The notes under the pieces: model-generated
Database searches by the model: none
Told to the model about the DNA's origin: nothing
The model's input: only the letters and a program-made list of their open reading frames with translations
Position numbers and translations under genes: made by a program
Part shown: piece by piece, positions 23,645 through 33,414 of the stretch
How the letters are laid out: each line of letters opens with the position of its first letter
How positions within the stretch are numbered: position 1 is the stretch's first letter
Assembly (NCBI RefSeq): GCF_000715075.1
Contig: NC_134095.1
Location: 53,124,806 to 53,188,805 of the forward strand
Direction of reading: 5' to 3'
Length of the DNA stretch: 64,000 bases
From: Nicotiana tabacum
Taxonomy: Eukaryota > Streptophyta > Magnoliopsida > Solanales > Solanaceae

Positions 23645-24639
23645 TGTCACGACCCAGAATTTTCACCGTCAGAATCGTGATGGCACCTAACATTTCACTG
23701 CGAAGATAAGTTCGCAATTGCGAACTTGAATCTCTGCAAATGAGACAAAATGATCGCATTTGCCATCACTGCCTCTCCCAGCTTTACTCCGCAATGCGAA
23801 GAATTCTTCGCAATTACGAAGACTGTATGGCCCAGCTTCTCTTCGTATTTGCGATAAGAAGCTCGCAAATACGAACCCCTCAGAGGTTGCAATTGCGATT
23901 CCTGATCTCGCAATTGCGAGATCAGAGGCCTACAACAACCTCAGTTACACCTGCAAATTTTTCCAAGTTCAAATCACTCTATAGCCTATCTGAAACTCAC
24001 CCGAGCCCTTGGGGCTCCAAATCAAACATGCACACAAGTCTAAAAACATCATACGAACTTGCTCGTGCGATCAAATCGCCAAAATAATACTTAAAACCAC
24101 GAATTTAGCATCAAATCAAATGAAATTCTCAAGAACACTTTGAAATTCCTATTTTCTCAACCGAACGTCCGAATCACGCCAAACCAACTGCATTTCTCAC
24201 CAAATTTCACAGACATGTCTTAAATACTATATTGAACCTGTACCGGGCTTACGTACCCGATACCAATAAGATCAAACATCAATATTTTTCTTAAAAACCA
24301 ATAATTTTTCAGATTTTAATTTTTAGCAAAAATTCATGACTCGGGCTAGGGACATCCGAATCCAATTCCGGGCATATGTCCAGGTCTCATATTTCGATAT
24401 GGACCTACCGGGACTGCCAAAGTACAAATCCGGGTCCGTTTACCAAAAATGTTGACCGAAGTCAACTCAAGTGAAGTTTTTAATAAAAAATCCTTATTTT
24501 TATCAACTTTCAATACAAAAGTTTTCCGAAAATATGTCGGACTGCGCATTCAAATCAAGGAGGAATAAAATGAGGTTCTAAAGGCCTCGGAACACAGAAT
24601 TTAATTTTAAATCATAATATGACTTATCAGGTCATCACA
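23645..24639 (-). repeat. 5' LTR of Tekay-like element (short form)
   Basis: TGTCACGACCC at 23645 and GGTCATCACA at 24639 give a 995-bp LTR, about one third the length of related LTRs in this window (2.9-3.1 kb). The CpG-rich array (23695-23925) lies next to the LTR's 3' end, whereas in the long forms some 2 kb separates them, so this copy probably has a large internal deletion. The adjoining primer site (about 23628-23641) is badly decayed. Confidence 0.7.
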
Positions 24640-25003
24640 ATTTCGATCTTAATTTAAAGTTTTGAACCATTCTTTGCTCAGCATTCTAACAAAAGAAAAA
24701 ATGTAATGTTAAATTTTTATTCTCCTTAAAAAGTACACAAGAGACAAAAAATATTCAAATTATATAAAAGGCAAAATTTGTAGACAATCCCTTAAACTTG
24801 TCACTAACTGATAAAAAGATGTTTCAACTTTGCAAGCTAGTATTGAGTCACCTCTACTTGATAGAGCTATGAACCTATGTCACGTGTGCCTTTTTTTTCT
24901 TTCAACATAAATTTTTAGCATTTTTTGGCTTAAAATACTTCTCTTTTCTCTCCCTCCCCTATTTTCTATGGTCAACCCTCACCTCCTTCATTTGTATCAT
25001 TTC
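24640..25003. other. AT-rich intergenic DNA
   Basis: About 360 bases between the LTR end and a MITE. No frame, repeat or RNA gene seen. Confidence 0.5.
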
Positions 25004-25309
25004 GGGCCAGTTTGGTCATATTTCTTTTAATTTTTTTTTGAAAAATTTTAATTTTTTTTCGGAATCAATGTTTAGCCATGAAAATTTTAAATTTCATTTG
25101 AAGTTGAATTTCAGAATTTTTCGAAAATTTAAAAAAATTCCAAAAAGCTATTTTTTTAAATTTTTTACTTCAAATCACTCACAAAAATTTAAAAATAACT
25201 CCAAATTATATTCATATCCAAACGCAACTTTAATTTTCAAATATTATTTTTACTTAAAAAAATATTTTACTTTTTTCGGAATTTCACAAGTTTTATGTCC
25301 AAACGCCCA
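25004..25309. mobile_element. Probable MITE with GGGC..GTTTGG ends
   Basis: The left end GGGCCAGTTTGGTCAT and the reverse complement of the right end GGGCGTTTGGACAT form imperfect terminal inverted repeats about 300 bp apart. The interior is A/T-rich with near-inverted AAATTTT/TTCGGAA halves. I could not fix a target duplication, so the superfamily is open. A 115-codon frame (25038-25385) across it is low-complexity and not a gene. Confidence 0.55.
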
Positions 25310-26147
25310 CTTTATACAAATTTTTCTTACCCCAGCATCAATCAGCCAAATACTATATTTAACGCCATCAAAAAATATTATTTAATCTCTAAAAGCAGGA
25401 TAAATTCAGTATAAAAATTATATGTATGCACTTTGACAAAAATTTTGTAACGACCCGGCCAGTCGTCTCATGAGTTACCGCCCCGTTTCCCCCATCTCTA
25501 CTTTTTATGCTTCGTTATCCGCGTTTTATGTGGTCAAGTTGATTGGTTTGCATTCAGAGTGGATTTGGTAAGAAATGAGACACTTAGTCTCTTTAAAGAA
25601 GGTTTAAGTTGGGAAAGTCAACCAGATGTTGACTTATGTGTTAGATGACTCGGATGTGAGTTCCGATAGTTTGATTAGCTTCGGGAAGTGATTTATGACT
25701 TAGGAGTGTGATCGGAATTGGTTTTGGAGGCCAGATGTAGAATTAGGCTTGAATTGGCGGAGCTAGTATTTTGGCGATTTCCGGCTGATAGGTGAGATTT
25801 TGATCTGGGGGTCGGAATGGAATTCCAAGAGTTGTTGTAGCTTCGCTATACGATTTGGGATGAGTGTGCAAAATTTCAAGTCATTCGGACGTGGTTTGGT
25901 TGGGTTTTTGATCAAAAGCGTATTTTGGAAATTTTTAGGAAACTTAGGATTGAATTCGATGTGAATTGATGGTTTCGGTGTTGTTTGAGGCGTTTTGATG
26001 ATTGGAACAAGTTTGAATGAGGTTTTAGGATGTGTTGGTAATTTTGGTTGAGGTCCCGGGGGCCTCGGGTGAGTTTCGGGTGGTCAATCGGACCACTTTC
26101 TATGTTGAGAAGTTGCAGAAATTGCAACAGCAGTTGCAGATGATTTT

Positions 26148-26475
26148 GGCCTTCGCGATCGCGTAGGACTAGTTGCGATCGCATAGAAGGATTTTGGCCT
26201 GAGTTTAGCCTTCACGTTCGCGTCTGAGGTCTCGCATTCGCGGAGGGCTTTGATCTTGTGCGTCGCGTTCACATGTAGTGTTTCGTGTCCGCGTATAAGT
26301 ATTTGGGGGTCCAGTTGTTCTGTTCTTCGCGTTCACATCAGTTGGGTCGCGTTCGCATAGGTCTGGGAAATCAAGCATCACGTTCGCAGTTAAGGCATCA
26401 CGTTCGCATAGTGAATTTTTGGAGTCTTGGAATTTTTCTCTTCGCGATCGCGAGGCTTGGGCCGCGATCGCGATG
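26148..26475 (+). repeat. CpG-palindrome array (TTCGCGATCGCG / CGCGTTCGC)
   Basis: About ten near-palindromic TTCGCGATCGCG-like or CGTTCGCGT-like words, 20-50 bp apart, occur in an otherwise AT-rich LTR, ending just before a TATA-like box. The 3' LTR copy is at 34105-34410. Several words have decayed by C-to-T or G-to-A change. Confidence 0.8.
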
Positions 26476-27414
26476 AAGGAATATTAGAACTGGGAAATGA
26501 GTTTATAAAATATTTCATCCGCGATTTTGAGCCATTTTTCCACCATAGATAAGTATTTTGAGAGCTCTTTGAGGGAAATTGAAGAGGGATTCAAGGAGAA
26601 TTGATTGGAGGTAAGATTTATGAACCTAAAACGTGATTCTATTGTGAAATTTACCTAGAAATTCATGGAACCTAAGTTAAAAATGGAAGAACTAGGACTT
26701 GGGATTTTGAACTTTTAAATAGAGATTTGAAGGAGCATTTGAGGTTAGATTTGAGAACTTTTGATATGTATGAACTCATGGAAGGATAAGGAACCCGTTG
26801 ATGTAAAAATTTCCGAGTTTCAAGTAGTGGGCCCGGGACTCGAGTTTTGCTAATTTCGGGATTTTTGATATTTTTTGATTGTTTTCGCTTGGGTTTTGTT
26901 CCCTTAGCATATTGTGACGAATTTGTTCTGACTTTGGATAGATTCGACGCACGTGGTAAGTAATGATTGTAAATGATGTCCTGAGGGTTTGAAACCCCAG
27001 ATTGCACATCGTAGTGCTAAATTGAGGTGAGACACGCGCTGGATGATGAGCGTGGAGTCTTTTACTACTGGGGATTGTGACTTGGTCCATCACGACAATT
27101 TTACTGAGTTTTTGACTGAAACTTATCTGTTATCATTATGATTCGGGCTAATTGCCATATTTGGACTTCGTGCCAACTATTTGAACCCTTCAGGGATTTT
27201 GACTGATTTTCCTCACTTTACTTGTTAAAAATCATATCCTTAGTCATGTTTCTATCTGTTTTAAACGATTTGAGCCGGTTTTATGATACTATTCCTAAAT
27301 GAGAGGAATTTATGGGCTGAGATCCCTACCTTCTATTATTATGCCCGAGAGGCTATGAGGTTAATGACTGAGAGGGGTTGAGAACCCAATGGTGAGGATA
27401 TTATATATGTTATG

Positions 27415-27625
27415 GATCGGGCTGCACGCCGCAGCAATACTTATATGGATCGGGCTACATGCCGCAACAATATAGCGCTTGGGTTCTAGGAGCCCCTCCG
27501 GAGTCTGCACACCCCCAGTGAGCTCAGTCGACTATCTACACAGATCGGGCTGCACGCCGCAGTGATGTACGGATCGGGCTGCACGCCGCAGTGATGTACG
27601 GATCGGGCTGCACGCAACGGTTATT
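27415..27625 (+). repeat. GATCGGGCTGCACGCCGCA repeats in LTR
   Basis: At least five copies of GGATCGGGCTGCACGCCGCA, each followed by a variable 10-60 bp spacer; two adjacent copies (27541-27600) are spaced 31 bp. The 3' LTR copy (35405-35585) has fewer units, showing unit gain or loss since insertion. Confidence 0.8.
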
Positions 27626-28311
27626 CTAATTTCTGTTATTGTGAGAGATATATGAGTCAAGTGCTGAGAATGAGTACTAAATGATTAATACTGTGTCCGA
27701 GGAGCAGATTTCTACTTGTCATTTACCTGCTAAACTACCTGTTTTACTTGATTTAAAGAGATTTCAATTGACTTCTTCACTGGTTTACTGCTTTAAGTGA
27801 TTTTGCTGCTTTGATATAGCATTGCTTTGTGCCTTTATGTGATTTCATGCTTTCAGCCATTGTTTATAATTATTACTCACTGGGTTGGAGTACTCACATT
27901 ACTCCCTGCACCTTGCGTGCAGATCTAGGTGTTCCAGAGGTTGAGTGAGAGCTTTCCCGTTGATCAGCATTTGTCGGAGCCATCGAGGTAGCTGCATGGC
28001 GTTCGCAGACCCGATTTCTCCTCCTATATTATTACTTTCCGTATTCCTAGACTATTTATGTATTAGGTTGTTCAAAATTGTATTAGAGGCTCTTGACTTG
28101 TGACACCGGATTGGTGGGCTATGTAGTGGTATTATCTTTAACTTCCGCATGTTTAACTTACTGTTTTAGACCTTTATTATGCTAAATTGGTATTTAAACT
28201 GTGTTAGCTGGTAATGAATTTATAAGAAAATGGGTTGAGGTTGATAGTTGGTCAGGCTTGCCTAGCAATGTGTTGAGCGCCATCACGACCGGGGTCGGGG
28301 TCGTGACAAGT

Positions 28312-28324
28312 TGGTATCAGAGCC
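28312..28324 (+). promoter_or_regulatory. Primer binding site, tRNA-iMet
   Basis: TGGTATCAGAGCC begins three bases after the 5' LTR and matches the complement of the plant initiator tRNA-Met 3' end, the usual primer for this clade. Confidence 0.9.
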
Positions 28325-28512
28325 TAGGTTACATAGGTCTCGCAAGTCATGAGCCGGTTTAGTAGAGTCTCGGGGATCGGTACAGAGACGTCTATATTTA
28401 TCCTCGAGAGGCTGCAGAACCTTTAGCAAAAAAAACTTCATATTCTTGAAATTCTTGTCGTGCGACTTTGTTAATCCGAGAACTAAACTTCTGTTATTCT
28501 ATTCTCTCACAG

Positions 28513-29960
28513 ATGGTGTGGACACGACCTACCGGACGAGGTGGACGACCACAAGTTCCACCCACTAAGACCACCAGAGGTCGAGGACGCGGTCGTGGTC
28601 GTGGCAGAGGCAGAGCAGCGAGGGCAGCACTTGTTGATCCACCAGCTGCCCCAGCTCCGGATCAGGCTCCAGCAGCACCAGTTCAGGCACCAGCTGTGCC
28701 CATCATGATTCCGGGTCTTCAGGAGACCTTGGCACGGATCTTATCAGTTTGCACCGGTCTGGCTTAGGCAATTTTAGCCACTACCGCAGAAGCTACTTCA
28801 CAGGCCGGGGGAGGCAATCTGACCCCCGCTGCTCGCACACCTGAGTAGATAGTGCAGGGACTATAGACGCCGGGGGCACCTCCAGCCCAGCCAGTTGCAC
28901 CAGGACAGGAGTTCATGGTACCAGTTATGCCGGATTATGAGCAACGTCATCTGGAGAGGTTTGGTAGACTCCAGCCTCCGTCATTCAGTGGTGCTGAGGG
29001 CAAGGACACCTAGGGTTTTCTTGATACGTGTCAGCGGATGCTCCGTACAACATGGATTGTTGAGACTAGTGGTGTGGCATTTACCACCTTTCAGTTTACT
29101 AGGGCCGCCTACACTTGGTGGGAGGCGTATGAGAGGCGTAGGCCGGTTGGTGCAGCGCCCCTTACTTGGAAGCAGTTCTCCACTCTCTTCTTGGAGAAGT
29201 ATGTACCGCAGTCCCGTTGAGAGGAGCTGCGTAGGTAGTTTGAGTGGCTGAAGCAGGGGGATATGACTGTGTCACAGTATGAGGCGAGGTATTCTAAGTT
29301 GGCTCGCTTATGCCGTCTAGATGGTTCCGACAGATCGTAAGAGGATCAGGAGATTTGTTGATAGCCTTAATTACCATCTCCGTATTCTTATGACTGGAGA
29401 GAGAGAGTATTAGGTGCTACGTTCGAGGAGGTGGTTGATATCGCTCGTGAGATTGAGTCGGTTCGCCGTTAGGATCGAGAGGAGAGGGAGGCCAAGAGGC
29501 CTCGAGGTTTTGGTAGTTACAGTGGTACTCCTTCGAGGGGCTAGTTCCAGCATGGTAGAGGTCGTTCCTTAAGGCCTGCTCAGTCGGCCCGTCAAGAGTA
29601 TCGTGGGGAATCTTTAGGTCGTGGGTATCATGGGTCTCAGCAGGGCCAGTCATCACTCAGCGCTCTTCTAGCCCAGAGTTCATATCGTTCCCCATCAGTC
29701 CAGGGTTCTTCCATGCCAGGTCCTTCTACTGGTCATTCCGGTGCCATGGGTTCCCTTCAGTCCCCATCGCCAACACCGGGGAGTTGTTATGAGTGCGGAG
29801 AGTTTGGACATATGAGGAGGCAGTGCCCTCGACTTCGTGATAGTCAGCTTCAGCAGAGGGGTCAGCCCTCGACTTTTGCTCCAGTTACATCACCACTCGC
29901 CCAGCCAGCTAGGGGTGGAGGTCAGGCATCTCGGGGTCGTCCCAAAGGGGTAGGTCGATC
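28513..29960 (+). pseudogene. Tekay-like gag
   Basis: ATG at 28513 opens with an Arg/Gly-rich segment (RGRGRGRGRGR) and Pro/Ala-rich linker. The capsid domain spans about 28940-29340 (FTRAAYTWW, FLEKYVPQSR) and a zinc knuckle CYECGEFGHMRRQC lies at about 29785-29830. At least five in-frame stops interrupt it, mostly TAG where relatives have CAG, plus frame changes around 29320-29400. The product would package element RNA. Not functional. Confidence 0.85.
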
Positions 29961-32900
29961 AAGCGATGGCCAAGCTCGTTTCTATGCTATTCCAGGCCAG
30001 ACAGATGTTATTGCTTCAGATGTTGTCATTACAGGTATTGTTTCAGTCTGCCACAGATATGCCTCTGTATTATTTGATCACGGTTCCACCTATTCTTATG
30101 TGTCCTCGTATTTTCTCATCATTTGTGTACGTCCCGAGAGTTTCTTGCTTTACCTATTCATGTATCTACCCTAATAGGCGATACTATTGTTGTAGACCGT
30201 GTGTACCGGTCATATGTGGTGACTATTGGGGGTCTGGGGACCTGAGTGGATCTATTGCTATTGAGCATGATGGATTTTGATGTCATTTTGGGCATGGATT
30301 GGTTATCTCCATGTCGTGCTATTCTAGACTGTCATGCTAAGACAGTCACTTTGGCTATGCCAAGTGTACCGCGGATCGAGTGGCGTGGTGTGACTGATTA
30401 TGTTTCTAGTAGAGTGATTTCTTTCTTAAAGGCCTAGCATATGGTAGGGAAGGGTTGTCTTTCATATCTAGCGTTTGTGCGGGATGTTGGAGCTGAGACT
30501 CCTAGCATTGATTCTTTCCCAGTTGTGAGGGATTTTCCTGATGTGTTTTCTGCAGACTTGTCGGGCATGCCATCGGACAGGGATATTGATTTTGGTATTG
30601 ACCTGGTGCCGAGCACTCAGCCCATTTCCATTCCACTGTATCGTATGGCACCAACAGAGTTGAAAGAATTGAAGGAGAAGCTTTAGGAACTCCTGGATAA
30701 GGGAGTCATTTGGCCTAGTGTGTCACCTTGGCGTGCGCCGGTTTGTGAAGAAGAAGGATGGCACAATGAGAATGTGCATCGATTATAGGCAATTGAACAA
30801 GGTAACAATTAAGAACAAGTATCCTTTGCCTCGCATTGATGATTTATTTGACCAGCTTCAGGGAGCGAGAGTGTTCTCCAAGATTGATCTCCGTTCAAGC
30901 TATCACCAGTTGAAGATCAGGGACTTGGATATTCTTAAGACAGCTTTCAGGACTAGATATGGCCATTATGAGTTTCTTTTTATGTCTTTCGGGCTTACCA
31001 ATGCCCCAACAACGTTCATGCATTTGATGAACAACATATTTAAGCCTTATTTGGATTCATTCGTTATTGTATTCATTGATGATATTCTGGTGTACTCGTG
31101 TAGTTAGGAGGAGCACACGGAACATTTGCGAGTTGTATTGCAGAGATTGAGGGAGGAGAAACTTTATGCAAAGATCTCCAAGTGTGAGTTTTGGCTCAGT
31201 TTAGTGGCTTTCTTGCGACATGTGGTGTCCAGCAAGGGTATTCAGGTTGATCCGAAGAAGATAGAGGCGGTTAAGAGTTGGCCTAGACCGTTCTCAGCCA
31301 CAGAGATTCGTAGCTTTCTTGGGTTGGCAGGACATTATCGCCAGTTTGTGCAGGGATTCTCATCCATTACATCGCCCTTGACCAAATTGACTCAGAAGGG
31401 TGCTCCATTTGTATGGTCGGACGAGTGTGAGGAGAGCTTTTAGTAGCTCAAGACAGCTTTGACCATAACTCTAGTGTTGGTTTTGTCATCAGCTTCAGGT
31501 TTATATATCATATATTGTGATGCTTCCAGAGTTGGGATTGGTTGTGTGTTGATGCAAGAGTGTAGAGTTATTGCTTATGCTTCTCGTCAGTTGAAGCCCC
31601 ATGAGAAGAACTACCCTATTCATGATTTGGAGTTGGCTATCATAGTTCATGCATTGAAGATTTGGAGGCACTACTTGTATGGCGTATATTTGTGAGGTAT
31701 TCACTGATGCAGTTTTCAGCATTTGTTCAAGCAAAAGGATCTTAATTTGAGGTAGCGGAGATGATTAGAGTTGATTAAGGGCTATGATATCACTATATTG
31801 TACCATCCGGGAAAGGACAATGTGGTGGTCGATGCTTTGAGCTGAAAGGTAGTGAGCATGGGGAGTTTGACATGTATTCCAATTGGAGAGAGACCCTTTG
31901 CAGTTGATGTTCAGGCCTTGGCCAATCGGTTTGTGAGATTAGATATTTCGGAGCCCAGTCGGGTGTTGGCTTGTGTGGTTTCTCGGCCTTCCTTATATGA
32001 TCGCATCAGAGAGCGCCAGTATGATGATCCACATTTGCTTGTCCTTAAGGATAGAGTTCAGCATGATGATGCCAGAGATGTGACCATCGGTGATGATGGG
32101 GCGTTGAGGATGCAGGGCCGGATTTGTGTGCCCAATGTGAATGGATTTAGAGAGTTGATTCTGGAGGAGGCCTATGCTCGCGGTATTCTATTCATTCGGG
32201 TGCCGCAAAAATGTATTAGGATTTGAGGTAGCACTATTGGCGGAGAAGAATGAAAAAAGATATTGTGGGATTTGTAGCTCGGTGTCTCAATTGTCAGCAG
32301 GTGAAATATGAGCATCAGAGACCAGGTGGCTTGCTTCAGCAGATGGTTATTCCCGAGTGGAAGTGGGAGAGGATCAATATGGACTTTGTTGTTGGACTTC
32401 CATGGACTTTGAAGAAGTTCAATGCTACATATTCTTCAGAGCGGTTGGCAAGGATTTATATCCGGGAGATTGTTCGGTTGCATGGTGTTCCGGTTTCCAT
32501 CATCTCAGATAGAGGTACTCAGTTTACTTCGCAGTTTTGGAGAGCCGTGCAGAGGGAGTTGGGTACTCAGGTGGAGTTGAGCACATCATTTCATCCTCAA
32601 ACGTACGGGCAGTCCGAGCGTACTATTTAGATATCGGAGGACATATTGTGTACTTGTGTTATTGATTTCGGAGGTTTATGGGATGAGTTTCTACCGCTTG
32701 CAGAGTTTGCTTATAACAACAGCTACCAGTCGGGTATTTAGATGGCTCTATATGAGGCTTTGTATGGGAGGTAGTGTAGATCTCCAGTTGGTTGGTTCAA
32801 GCTCGGCGAGGCTAGGCTATTAGGGGCAGATTTGGTTCAGGATGCCTTAGAGAAGGTGAAGGTGATTCAGGAGAGGCTTCGTACAGCGCAGTCGCGTCAG

Positions 32901-33414
32901 AAGAGTTATGCAGACTGGAAGGTTCGAGATGTGTCCTACATGGTTGTTGAGAAGGTCTTGGTAAAGGTTTCACCCATGAAGGGTGTTATGAGATTTGGGA
33001 AGAAAGGGAAGTTGATCTGCGGTTCATTAGGCCTTTCGAGGTGCTTCGGAGGATCGGGGAGGTGGCTTATGAGCTTGCTTTGCCACCCAGCTTGTCTAGA
33101 GTGCATCCGATATTTCATGTTTCTATACTCAGGAAGTATATTGCGGATCCGTCTCATGTTTTGGACTTCAGCACGATTCGGTTGGATGATGATTTGACCT
33201 TTGATGTGGAGCCAGTAGCTATTTTGGGTCGTCAGGTTCGGAAGTAGAGGTCAAAGGATATAGCTTCAGTAAGTGGAGAGGTCGGCCTGTGGAGGAGGCT
33301 ACCTAGGAGATCGAGCGGGAGATGCGGAGCATATATCCTCACCTATTCGAGGCTTTAGGTATGTTTCTTGACTCATTCGAGGACGAATGTTCGTTTAAGT
33401 TGGGGAGGATGTGA
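29961..33414 (+). pseudogene. Tekay-like pol with chromodomain-like C-terminus
   Basis: Protease region near 30060-30100 (STYSYVSS, frameshifted at ~30120). RT spans 30560-31430, with [25 protein letters not shown] and an intact FIDD at 31072-31083. RNase H (31459-31830) contains YCDASRVG. The integrase zinc finger is at 32230-32310 and the core at 32340-32630 ([17 protein letters not shown], a QSERTI end). An SH3-like tail is followed by a chromodomain-like segment (33180-33350) with PVAILGRQVRK. The terminal TGA (33412-33414) overlaps the first bases of the 3' LTR. About a dozen stops and several frameshifts kill it. It would reverse-transcribe and integrate the element. Confidence 0.88.
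33397..33409 (+). promoter_or_regulatory. Polypurine tract
   Basis: AAGTTGGGGAGGA directly precedes the 3' LTR start TGTGACGACCC and overlaps the last codons of pol, as in related chromoviruses. Confidence 0.8.

Larger units (their letters stand above)
19467..24639 (-). mobile_element. Tekay/Del-like chromovirus, 5' part (minus strand)
   Basis: A Ty3 element read right to left: 5' LTR (23645-24639), degenerate primer site, gag with CCHC knuckle, protease, RT, RNase H and the first part of integrase. It stops at 19467, where the Athila 5' LTR is inserted; the rest must lie left of the Athila element. Protein style (LFDPGSTYSYVSS protease, FSKID...YHQLRI RT) matches the elements at 25446 and 48303, which carry chromodomains. 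Heavily mutated. Confidence 0.85.
25446..28308 (+). repeat. 5' LTR of plus-strand Tekay-like element
   Basis: TGTAACGACCCGG at 25446 and GGTCGTGACA at 28308 give 2863 bp. It contains a CpG-palindrome array (26148-26475), a TATA-like TTTATAAAATA at 26501-26511 just after it, and GATCGGGCTGCACGCCGCA repeats at 27415-27625. The same LTR family in opposite orientation is found at 41747-44774. Confidence 0.88.

Noticed and set aside
28312..28324. tRNA-Met-like sequences here and at 37865, 41731 and 56468
   Set aside because: Only the 3'-end complement is present, in primer-site position beside LTRs; no tRNA gene body.
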